Translations under genes and position numbers: made by a program
The notes under the pieces: model-generated
What the model was told of the DNA's origin: nothing
Database searches by the model: none
What the model saw: the letters and a program-made list of their open reading frames with translations, nothing else
DNA from: DATCVA01 sp036567205
Lineage (GTDB): Bacteria; Pseudomonadota; Gammaproteobacteria; Burkholderiales; Burkholderiaceae_B
DNA length: 6,881 bases
Direction of reading: 5' to 3'
Assembly: GCA_036567205.1 (NCBI GenBank)
Contig: DATCVA010000277.1
Span: 1-6,881 of the forward strand
Shown here: in pieces, positions 1 to 5,617 of the stretch
Layout: each line of letters starts with the position of its first letter
Numbering within the stretch: the stretch's first letter is position 1

Positions 1-18
1 AATCCGGGGCCTATCGTC

Positions 19-471
19 ATGCAAATTATTCTGCTCGAAAAAGTCGTTAATTTGGGTAACTTGGGTGAAGTCGTGCGCGTGCGCGACGGCTATGCCCGTA
101 ATTACCTGATTCCCAAGAAAATTGCTCGTCGGGCAACCGACGCAGCCTTGAAAGAATTCGAAGCGCGCCGCGCCGAGCTCGAAAAGATTTCAGCTGAAAA
201 ATTGGCCGCTGCACAAGCAACGGGTGCAAAACTGGCTGGTCTTACGCTTAAGATTTCGCAAAAAGCCGGAGTTGATGGTCGCTTGTTCGGTTCGGTTACC
301 ACCATGGATATCGCTGCTGCGCTGGTCCAGGAAGGTTTCACGGTCGACAAAACGCAAGTGCGTTTGCCTGAAGGCGCTCTCAAGGCAGTAGGTGAGTTCC
401 CGATCCAGATCGCGTTGCATCCTGACGTGGCTGTGGATATCACGGTTCTTGTACAAGGCGAGATGGCCTAA
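19..471 (+). CDS. rplI: 50S ribosomal protein L9
   Basis: Ribosomal protein L9 (150 aa, the usual length) binds 23S rRNA near the base of the L1 stalk in the large subunit. The N-terminal RNA-binding domain is unmistakable: MQIILLEKVVNLGNLGE at the start, then the family signature GEVVRVRDGYARNYLIPKK at about residues 16-34. An Ala/Glu/Lys-rich segment (about 41-75) matches the long connecting helix. The C-terminal domain follows (about 76-148) with GRLFGSVTTMDIAAAL. The ATG gives the exact canonical N-terminus. Only 18 bases of upstream sequence are present and no clear Shine-Dalgarno is visible; the promoter must lie outside the window. From established gene order this is normally the last gene of an rpsF-priB-rpsR-rplI operon, which agrees with the strong terminator 64 bases after the stop. 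Nothing is odd about the protein. Confidence 0.98.
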   Translation: MQIILLEKVVNLGNLGEVVRVRDGYARNYLIPKKIARRATDAALKEFEARRAELEKISAEKLAAAQATGAKLAGLTLKISQKAGVDGRLFGSVTTMDIAAALVQEGFTVDKTQVRLPEGALKAVGEFPIQIALHPDVAVDITVLVQGEMA

Positions 472-534
472 ATGCTATTTCGCAACACGGTACATTCCTT
501 CTTTTAAGGCGGGAATGCACTCTGTTCTGTAACG

Positions 535-562
535 AAAAAAGCCGGTGTAAACCGGCTTTTTT
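535..562. terminator. Intrinsic, symmetrical terminator after rplI
   Basis: A perfect 12-bp inverted repeat, AAAAAAGCCGGT then loop GTAA then ACCGGCTTTTTT. It has a GC core (GCCGGT paired with ACCGGC), a 4-base loop, an A-run on the left and a T-run on the right, so it can terminate transcription from either side. It ends the ribosomal protein operon. It stands only 24 bases before the dnaB Shine-Dalgarno, so dnaB transcription must come from read-through or from a promoter inside or very close to this element. Confidence 0.93.
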
Positions 563-586
563 CATTTAAGCCAGGCTGACTGTGCT

Positions 587-592
587 GAGGTG
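587..592 (+). promoter_or_regulatory. Shine-Dalgarno deciding the dnaB start
   Basis: GAGGTG matches the 16S rRNA anti-Shine-Dalgarno over six bases. It lies 6 bases before the TTG at 599-601. The alternative in-frame GTG (590-592) lies inside this motif and has no ribosome-binding site of its own, so TTG is the better-supported start. Confidence 0.6.
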
Positions 593-598
593 CTGACT

Positions 599-1993
599 TT
601 GGAAAGCAAAAAATTTACCGTCGAACCGCAACTGGACTATTTGCGCGTACCACCGCATTCGGTGGAAGCAGAGCAGTCGGTATTGGGTGGCTTATTGCTT
701 GATAACTCGGCCTTTGACCGGGTTACCGATGTCTTGGGCGACGAAGACTTCTATCGCTTCGATCACCGTATTATCTGGCAGCATATTACCCGTCTTATCG
801 CCCTGGCACGGCCCGCCGACGTGGTTACAGTGAATGAGTCGCTTGCCAGCGCAGGCAAAGCCGACGAGGTGGGCGGGCTGGCTTATCTTAATGCGTTGGC
901 GCATAACACGCCTTCGGCGGCCAACATCCGGCGTTACGCTGAAATCGTACGTGAACGCTCCATGTTGCGCAAGCTGGTGTCCGTGGCCGATGAGATCGCA
1001 GCCGCTGCATTCAATCCGCAAGGTAAAGAGGCGCGTCAATTGCTTGACGAGGCCGAGTCGCGGGTGTTTAAGATCTCCCAGGAAGGCTCGCGGGGCGAAA
1101 CCGGTTTCCAAGAGATCCAACCGTTGCTTACCCAGGTGGTCGAGCGTATTGATGAGCTTTATCATCGTGAGGGCGATTCCGACGTAACGGGAGTTCCGAC
1201 GGGTTTTACAGACCTGGATCGCATGACATCGGGATTGCAGGCAGGCGACCTGGTTATTGTGGCAGGGCGCCCGTCCATGGGTAAGACTTCTTTTTCCATG
1301 AATATTGGCGAGCATGTGGCCATTGAACAGGGTCTGCCTGTTGCTGTATTTTCGATGGAAATGGGTGCGGTGCAGCTGGCCATGCGTATGGTTGGCTCGG
1401 TCGGAATGCTGGATCAGCACCGAATGCGCACTGGAAAGCTTACCGCTGAAGACTGGCCGCGACTTACGCATGCTGTTCAGCAGGTACAGGAAGCGCAGGT
1501 TTACATTGATGAAACCCCGGCGCTAAGTTCAATGGAAGTACGGGCGCGTGCCCGGCGTCTGGCGCGCCAGTGCGGCCAGCTTGGGCTGATTATCATCGAC
1601 TATATGCAATTGATGTCAGCGAACTCATCCGGCGAGAACCGGGCGACTGAAATTTCCGAGATCAGCCGTTCGCTGAAAGGGCTGGCCAAAGAACTTAACT
1701 GCCCATTGATTGCTTTGTCACAGTTAAACCGAAGCCTGGAGCAACGTCCCAATAAGCGGCCGGTCATGAGCGACCTGCGCGAATCCGGGGCTATCGAGCA
1801 AGATGCCGATTTGATTTTGTTTATTTATCGTGACGAGGTTTATAACCCCGATTCGCCTGATAAAGGTACAGCGGAAATCATTGTCGGCAAGCAGCGTAAC
1901 GGACCTATCGGAAGCGTTCGTCTGACTTTCCAGGGAGCCAGTACCCGCTTCCTGAACTTTACGTCAGGCATGGGTTACATAGCGGGCGACTAA
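599..1993 (+). CDS. dnaB: Replicative DNA helicase DnaB
   Basis: Hexameric 5'-3' helicase that unwinds DNA at the replication fork and recruits DnaG primase. From the TTG start it is 464 aa, within the normal DnaB range. The N-terminal DnaB domain opens with LDYLRVPPHSVEAEQSVLGG and spans roughly residues 12-115. A linker leads to the RecA-like C-terminal domain (about 190-455). Walker A is GRPSMGKTS (223-231), the catalytic glutamate lies in FSMEMG (E254), Walker B ends IIIDYMQ (D334), and GKQRNG (K431, R433) carries the lysine and arginine-finger residues that contact ATP across the subunit interface. The start was chosen for its Shine-Dalgarno; a GTG three codons upstream (590) is the alternative and changes nothing functional. 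No intein or insertion interrupts the gene, and all key motifs are intact. Confidence 0.97.
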   Translation: MESKKFTVEPQLDYLRVPPHSVEAEQSVLGGLLLDNSAFDRVTDVLGDEDFYRFDHRIIWQHITRLIALARPADVVTVNESLASAGKADEVGGLAYLNALAHNTPSAANIRRYAEIVRERSMLRKLVSVADEIAAAAFNPQGKEARQLLDEAESRVFKISQEGSRGETGFQEIQPLLTQVVERIDELYHREGDSDVTGVPTGFTDLDRMTSGLQAGDLVIVAGRPSMGKTSFSMNIGEHVAIEQGLPVAVFSMEMGAVQLAMRMVGSVGMLDQHRMRTGKLTAEDWPRLTHAVQQVQEAQVYIDETPALSSMEVRARARRLARQCGQLGLIIIDYMQLMSANSSGENRATEISEISRSLKGLAKELNCPLIALSQLNRSLEQRPNKRPVMSDLRESGAIEQDADLILFIYRDEVYNPDSPDKGTAEIIVGKQRNGPIGSVRLTFQGASTRFLNFTSGMGYIAGD

Positions 1994-2177
1994 GCCGGCG
2001 CGCGTAGGCTTTTTTTAACGTGCCGTAACGGTATGGGGCCCGCAAATAAAATGTTGGCAATCGGGATCCCGCTACTCAGGCTTTTCTTCGAGCCGCAAAA
2101 TAGCAGGGTAATGCGATCATCAATACTGTAGTTGAATAGCCGCCCCAGCAGCAGCGCCATGCAGAAAAACCATGGCG
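1990..2177 (-). pseudogene. Remnant of an SBF-like (YfeH-type) bile acid:sodium symporter family gene
   Basis: On the minus strand an open frame from ATG at 2160 to TAG at 1990-1992 encodes 56 aa. It contains GRLFNYSIDDRITLLFCG followed by SKKSLSSGIPIANILF. The pattern CGSKKSLxSGxPxAxxLF is the hallmark of the C-terminal part of the SBF-like CPA-superfamily transporters (PF13593, YfeH type), which are normally about 330 aa with some ten membrane helices. Only about 40 family-like residues survive. Upstream the frame runs into the 3' end of the pdxA-like gene; similarity may extend to about 2177, since WFFCMALLLGRL looks like transporter sequence. Downstream the expected last helix is replaced by residues read from the dnaB terminator region (PIPLRHVKKSLRAPA). 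This is a gene fossil cut at both ends and not a functional small protein. The family call rests on motif recall, without an alignment. Confidence 0.72.
1992..2016 (+). terminator. Probable weak terminator on the dnaB stop codon
   Basis: AAGCC (1992-1996) can pair with GGCTT (2007-2011) around a 10-base GC-rich loop, and a run of seven Ts follows (2010-2016). The stem is short (5 bp) and begins within the dnaB TAA stop. Position and T-run fit a rho-independent terminator for dnaB, but the hairpin is marginal. Confidence 0.45.
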
Positions 2178-2179
2178 CT
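2153..2179. repeat. 9-bp inverted repeat at the pdxA stop codon
   Basis: AGCGCCATG (2153-2161) and CATGGCGCT (2171-2179) are perfect inverted copies around a 9-base loop. The element overlaps the TAG stop of the PdxA-family gene and the start of the transporter fossil. No T-run follows in the pdxA direction, so it is not a standard terminator. It could stabilise the 3' end of that mRNA or simply mark the junction. Confidence 0.6.
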
Positions 2180-3173
2180 ACGGGGTCATGGCCAAGGCCA
2201 GATTGTATGCGGCGCGCAGCGAACTGGGGTCGGCAATGCCCTGGCCGGCTATGTCAAAAGCGGTGCCGTGATCCACGCTGGTTCGCACAAAAGGCAGGCC
2301 AATAGTCACGTTTACACCATGATCAACGCCAAGGTACTTCACAGGTATCAGTCCTTGATCATGATATTGCGCAACTACAATATCGAACTCGCCCTGTCGG
2401 GCACGCATGAATACGGTGTCGCCAGGCCAAGGGCCGCTCGCGTCAATGCCTTCGGCCTTGGCCTGCTCAATTGCCGGACCAATAATACTGATTTCTTCCT
2501 GCCCGAAACGGCCGCTTTCCCCCGCATGAGGGTTAAGGCCGGCGACGGCAACTCGCGGTTTAGGCCGACCCGCCAGAAGGCATGCCTGGTGCGCCAGTCG
2601 TATGGTGTTGAGCTCGGCGTCATAAGTAATATGGGCGCTGACGTCGGACAGCGCCATATGAATGGTGACCAGGATTACCCGAAGCTCTTGATTGGCCAGC
2701 ATCATTGCGTAATGTCGTGTATTTGTACGCTCGGCAAGAATTTCAGTGTGGCCCGGGTAATCGGCTCCGCCCGCTTGCATTGCTTTTTTGTTTAGCGGGG
2801 CTGTGACGACGGCACGTAGAAGTCCGGCTTGAGCGTCGTCGATGGCGTGGCAAAGGTATTCGTACGCGGCGCGGCCAGCGGCTGCGCTAAGCTGCCCCAG
2901 CGGTAAATCGGCGGGCAAGCGAGTCCAGCGGTTAAGGACGGGAAGGCAGTTGGTATCGACGCGCAACGAGGACGCATGATCGAGTACTTTTACGCTTAGT
3001 TGTTTGCTCAGCCCAAGGCGGTCAATAGTGGTTTGAAGGATGCCGGCGTCGCCATAGACGATAGCCGGTACAGGCAGGCCGGCCGCAAACATTTTGACGA
3101 TGATTTCTGGTCCGATGCCGGCTGCATCGCCCAAGGTAATGCCTACCGGAGCATTCGAGGTTTGAGTATTCAT
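2178..3173 (-). CDS. PdxA-family NAD-dependent 4-phospho-hydroxyacid dehydrogenase (PdxA2-like)
   Basis: A PdxA-family oxidative decarboxylase of 331 aa, full length for the family. Family members bind a divalent metal and NAD+ and oxidise phosphorylated hydroxy acids. Visible motifs are GITLGDAAGIGPEIIVK near the N-terminus, TAPLNKKAM and YPGHTE around H142, the three likely metal-ligand histidines H172 (TIHMAL), H216 (GLNPHAGE) and H271 (YHDQG), and RTSVDHGTA near the C-terminus. The GDxAGxGPE form and VAQYHDQGLIPVK resemble the PdxA2 branch (phosphothreonate/erythronate or dihydrodiol dehydrogenases) more than classical PdxA, which usually reads ITPGEPAGIGP. Its place beside an IclR regulator, with no pyridoxine genes, also suggests catabolism. 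ATG 3173 gives the normal N-terminus but has no clear Shine-Dalgarno. An in-frame TTG at 3194 adds seven residues and has AGGA 6 bases upstream. It follows the regulator gene by 48 bases, probably in one operon. Confidence 0.9.
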   Translation of the reverse strand: MNTQTSNAPVGITLGDAAGIGPEIIVKMFAAGLPVPAIVYGDAGILQTTIDRLGLSKQLSVKVLDHASSLRVDTNCLPVLNRWTRLPADLPLGQLSAAAGRAAYEYLCHAIDDAQAGLLRAVVTAPLNKKAMQAGGADYPGHTEILAERTNTRHYAMMLANQELRVILVTIHMALSDVSAHITYDAELNTIRLAHQACLLAGRPKPRVAVAGLNPHAGESGRFGQEEISIIGPAIEQAKAEGIDASGPWPGDTVFMRARQGEFDIVVAQYHDQGLIPVKYLGVDHGVNVTIGLPFVRTSVDHGTAFDIAGQGIADPSSLRAAYNLALAMTP

Positions 3174-3221
3174 GTTCAGGGCCAAATGGGGCAATAAAAG
3201 TCCTGGCGGGCTTGGTGGTTG

Positions 3222-4013
3222 TTATTTTAGTTGATGCTGTTGCAATCTTTGGCTTAGGCTTTCGGCTTCCGTGCGGAGCAGGGTGACGATTTTTTGTAAT
3301 CGTAGTCCCGATATTCTAGATGAAATCGCAGCAATGCTAAGTGCAGCAATAGGTTGATTCAATTGATCCATTACCGCCACGCCGATTGCGCTAACGCCAT
3401 TGACTATCAGGTCACTGTTATAACCGTATCCCAGACGGCGCGATGTGTCCAGTACACGCGCAACGGCGGCGAGCCGGTCTGCTGGAAACCTTCCCATATA
3501 CGTTTGGCTGGCTGCCAAAATAGCCTGGATTTCCGTCTCGGGCAGCCGCGTCAGGATGGCGGCGCCGCCCGCTGAGACGCAAAGAGGGCGGCGGGCTCCT
3601 ATTTCGACCGTAAGGGCTTTGATAGGGTAGCTGCCTTCCCGGCGATCGATGCAGACCGTATCGGGGCCGCTGCGTATATTAAGGAAGGCCGTGTCGCCTG
3701 TTTGTATCGCCAGAGCGTCCAGCGTATGCGCGCTAAGGGCTCGCCAGTCGTGTCTGGGTTGAGCAGCTACACCCAATTCAAAGGCAAGCCGGCCAAGCAC
3801 GTAAAGCTGGGTGCGGGGGTCGCGCGTCACCATTTCTTCCTGGCTAAGTGCGGACAATATTCGGTGCAAGGTTGAGTGGTGCAGTTTGCAATAAGCGGCA
3901 AGCTCGCCAAGTCGCCATCCCCCCTGGCGGCTGGACAGAGCGCGCAATACGGAAAAGGTGCGTTGCAACAACTGGGTGCCAGGCGGTTCGCTATCTGTTA
4001 TTGGTTTGTTCAT
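3222..4013 (-). CDS. IclR-family transcriptional regulator
   Basis: A DNA-binding regulator of 263 aa, typical for IclR proteins. The N-terminal winged helix-turn-helix spans about residues 14-75: LLQRTFSVLRALS, then LGELAAYCKLHHSTLHRIL with the likely recognition helix at 45-56, and a wing ending DPRTQLYVLGRLAFELG. The C-terminal effector-binding domain (about 90-258) shows family features: IGARRPLCVSAGGAAILTRLP (about 138-158) and GYGYNSDLIVNGVSAIGVAV (about 195-214). It is transcribed divergently from the FAD oxidoreductase and followed by the PdxA-family gene, so it most likely controls both arms of the cluster in response to a small-molecule ligand, probably an organic acid or pathway intermediate. 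A candidate operator overlaps its own ATG, which fits autoregulation. No Shine-Dalgarno is visible before that ATG. The ligand cannot be predicted. Confidence 0.95.
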   Translation of the reverse strand: MNKPITDSEPPGTQLLQRTFSVLRALSSRQGGWRLGELAAYCKLHHSTLHRILSALSQEEMVTRDPRTQLYVLGRLAFELGVAAQPRHDWRALSAHTLDALAIQTGDTAFLNIRSGPDTVCIDRREGSYPIKALTVEIGARRPLCVSAGGAAILTRLPETEIQAILAASQTYMGRFPADRLAAVARVLDTSRRLGYGYNSDLIVNGVSAIGVAVMDQLNQPIAALSIAAISSRISGLRLQKIVTLLRTEAESLSQRLQQHQLK

Positions 4014-4021
4014 AATATGAA
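4009..4021. promoter_or_regulatory. Candidate operator 1, on the iclR start codon
   Basis: TTCATA-A-TATGAA, a perfect 6-bp-arm palindrome with one central base. It contains the iclR ATG on the minus strand. Related copies occur at 4061-4073 and 4129-4141. IclR-type proteins usually bind short AT-rich palindromes in such spacers, so this is probably the cluster's own operator. Binding itself is inferred. Confidence 0.55.
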
Positions 4022-4060
4022 AAATTTGAATGGGTCGAGCAGTAAATATAGAGGAATAAA

Positions 4061-4073
4061 TTCCATAATATCC
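4061..4073. promoter_or_regulatory. Candidate operator 2, mid-spacer
   Basis: TTCCATAATATCC is a degenerate copy of the palindrome: the left half is intact, the right half diverged. Its first 11 bases equal the inverse complement of operator 3. On the minus strand it covers TATTAT (4065-4070), a possible -10 for iclR. Its centre is 53 bp from operator 1, about five helical turns, and 67 bp from operator 3. Confidence 0.42.
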
Positions 4074-4091
4074 GCATTGCTATCAATTCAA
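4065..4091 (-). promoter_or_regulatory. Possible iclR promoter
   Basis: On the minus strand TTGAAT (4086-4091) stands before TATTAT (4065-4070, five of six bases of the -10 consensus) with a 15-base spacer, shorter than ideal. It overlaps operator 2, which would fit repression of iclR by its own product. This is a weak call based on consensus matching only. Confidence 0.25.
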
Positions 4092-4128
4092 CGTAGAAAA
4101 TTGCTGCTTTTCAGGCTAATTGGCTTTG

Positions 4129-4141
4129 TTCATATTATGGA
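4129..4141. promoter_or_regulatory. Candidate operator 3, on the oxidoreductase ribosome-binding region
   Basis: TTCATA-T-TATGGA, a palindrome with one mismatch, centred exactly 120 bp from operator 1. It ends in the GGAA (4139-4142) that is the only possible Shine-Dalgarno for the ATG at 4148. A protein bound here would block the oxidoreductase start region. It also contains TATTAT (4133-4138), which resembles a -10 but would leave almost no leader. Confidence 0.5.
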
Positions 4142-4147
4142 ATATTC

Positions 4148-5554
4148 ATGACGATTAATAAAACACGGACGATATCGGCGGACGTTGCTGTGATTGGGGC
4201 CGGCGCCGCAGGCATTTGCGCTGCCATTGCCGCCGCGAAATCGGGGGCCAGGACCGTTTTGATCGATGCGGGGCCCATGCCGGGAGGCGAACTGCTGACC
4301 GGTATGGCTGTGGATGGAGCCCTGAACGCGCGAGGAGAATGGATACTGGGCGGAGTGGGGCGCGAGCTATTTGAAGAGTGTGCACGCCTGGGGGGCTATA
4401 TTGGGCCGCTGAACGATTGGCGTTTGATTTGGTATGTGTGTTTCGATCCCGAGGTAATGAAACTGGCGATTGCCCGTTTGCTGGGGCGTTATGGCGTTAC
4501 GCTTCTCTTGCACAGCTTCTTGTACGACGCCGAGGTCAAAGACGGTACAGTCAAGGCGGCAAAGGTTTTGAATAAAAGTGGGCACATGCATATTCGAGCA
4601 CCTTTTTTCGTGGATGCGTCAGGCGATGGTGATCTGGCCGTGCTGGCTGGCGCGGCTTTCGACCTTGGCGGCAAAGATGGAGAGTTCCAGCCCCTGTCCA
4701 TGATGTTCAGAATGAGCGGCGTAGACACACCAAGCTTGCTAGCGTATGTGCAGTCTTTCCCGGAAAATTTTGCCCTGGGCGAGAGCGACGCCATCCGGGG
4801 CGGCAGAACCGATGCGCAGATTGCCCAAGAGCTGTTAAAACAGGGGCAGCCCACGGTGTTTATCAAAGGCGACGGCAAGGTCTTGTCCGATGCCATTGCC
4901 CAGGGCCAGATGTATCCTACCGCCTTGATCATGATCCAGCCTACGTCGTCGGCGCGCCGCGAGGTTTGCCTGAACACGACGCGTGTGGCCAATGTCAACG
5001 CACTTGATACCCAGCAGCTCAGCTCCGTCCTGGGAACGCTGGCGGAGCAGATCGAGACTTGTACGAATTTTATGAAAAACTATATTCCAGGTTTCGAACA
5101 TGCCTTTTTTTCGGGCATGGCACCGCGTATCGGTATTCGAGAAACCCGGCGCATCCAGGGTGAAGAGGCTTTGTCTGAACAGGATGTGCTTAGGGCGCGT
5201 AAAAACGAAAATGGCATCGGCAAAGGTAGCCATCATGTGGATATTCATCAGGACGGTGCAGGCCAGATAAGGATACCGGTCGATGGAGGCGGCTCTTACG
5301 ATATACCGTGGCGTAGCCTGTTGCCCAAGGGGGTATCCAATGTGGTTCTGGCTGGCCGCTGTGTTTCGGCGGACCGGGCCGCGCACGGTTCGGTACGGGT
5401 AATGGGGCCTTGCATGGCGATGGGGCAAGCGGCGGGAACGGCGGCGGCTTTGCTGGCTACTCAGGGCAATGGTGGTGATTTGCACCAGCTTGATGTGCAA
5501 TATCTGCGCGATTGTCTGCGGAAAGATGGGGCCATTCTGGATGGAACGTATTGA
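4148..5554 (+). CDS. FAD-dependent oxidoreductase (FAD_oxidored family)
   Basis: A flavoprotein of 468 aa, probably cytoplasmic since no signal peptide is visible. The N-terminal Rossmann fold reads DVAVIGAGAAGICAA (GxGxxG at 17-22) and ends in VLID, with D40 likely binding the ADP ribose. FVDASGDGDLA (154-164) is the second conserved FAD-contact segment. RIGIRETRRIQGE (327-339) and LAGRCVSADRAAHGS through MGPCMAMGQAAG (401-430) are characteristic of the PF12831 family and close the FAD site. Members are poorly characterised dehydrogenases, so the substrate is unknown. The ATG lies 5 bases after a weak GGAA and inside the regulated spacer. The receptor gene follows after 63 bases on the same strand, so the two are probably co-transcribed and the receptor may import the enzyme's substrate or a precursor. 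The last codons and the stop lie in a 19-bp tandem duplication. Confidence 0.9.
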   Translation: MTINKTRTISADVAVIGAGAAGICAAIAAAKSGARTVLIDAGPMPGGELLTGMAVDGALNARGEWILGGVGRELFEECARLGGYIGPLNDWRLIWYVCFDPEVMKLAIARLLGRYGVTLLLHSFLYDAEVKDGTVKAAKVLNKSGHMHIRAPFFVDASGDGDLAVLAGAAFDLGGKDGEFQPLSMMFRMSGVDTPSLLAYVQSFPENFALGESDAIRGGRTDAQIAQELLKQGQPTVFIKGDGKVLSDAIAQGQMYPTALIMIQPTSSARREVCLNTTRVANVNALDTQQLSSVLGTLAEQIETCTNFMKNYIPGFEHAFFSGMAPRIGIRETRRIQGEEALSEQDVLRARKNENGIGKGSHHVDIHQDGAGQIRIPVDGGGSYDIPWRSLLPKGVSNVVLAGRCVSADRAAHGSVRVMGPCMAMGQAAGTAAALLATQGNGGDLHQLDVQYLRDCLRKDGAILDGTY

Positions 5555-5573
5555 TCTGGATGGATCATATTGA
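5536..5573. repeat. 19-bp tandem duplication across the oxidoreductase stop codon
   Basis: TCTGGATGGAACGTATTGA (5536-5554) is followed directly by TCTGGATGGATCATATTGA (5555-5573), 17 of 19 bases identical. The first copy encodes the last residues and the TGA of the oxidoreductase; the second lies just outside the gene in a different frame. Confidence 0.85.
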
Positions 5574-5604
5574 TTTACACACTACAACAGCAAAAAATTA
5601 TTAC

Positions 5605-5609
5605 AGGAG
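5605..5609 (+). promoter_or_regulatory. Shine-Dalgarno of the Bug receptor gene
   Basis: AGGAG, 8 bases before ATG 5618. It decides the start against an in-frame ATT at 5570, which lies upstream of this motif and has no ribosome-binding site. Confidence 0.75.
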
Positions 5610-5617
5610 TGTACGAA

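Noticed and set aside
1..16. Near repeat of the window start (AATCCGGGGCCTATCG) inside dnaB at about 1781
   Set aside because: About 15 bases with one inserted base, inside coding sequence that encodes a conserved DnaB segment (ESGAIEQ); most likely coincidence.
493..517. CATTCC and GGAATG inverted repeat between rplI and the terminator
   Set aside because: Only 6 bp of stem with a 13-base loop and no associated signal; the strong hairpin at 535-562 explains termination.
692..1471. Long minus-strand open frame (259 codons) opposite dnaB
   Set aside because: Lies wholly within dnaB, which has all its helicase motifs; the antisense product has no recognisable motif and is rich in His, Arg and Cys as antisense frames of GC-rich genes are.
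2172..2795. Plus-strand open frame (207 codons) opposite the PdxA-family gene
   Set aside because: The minus-strand product has continuous family motifs from end to end; the plus frame shows none.
3876..4151. Plus-strand open frame running through the divergent spacer to the oxidoreductase start
   Set aside because: Most of it is antisense to the iclR helix-turn-helix region; the remainder is the AT-rich regulatory spacer.
4835..5500. Minus-strand open frame (221 codons) opposite the FAD oxidoreductase
   Set aside because: An Arg/His-rich product without domains, fully inside a well-supported flavoprotein gene.
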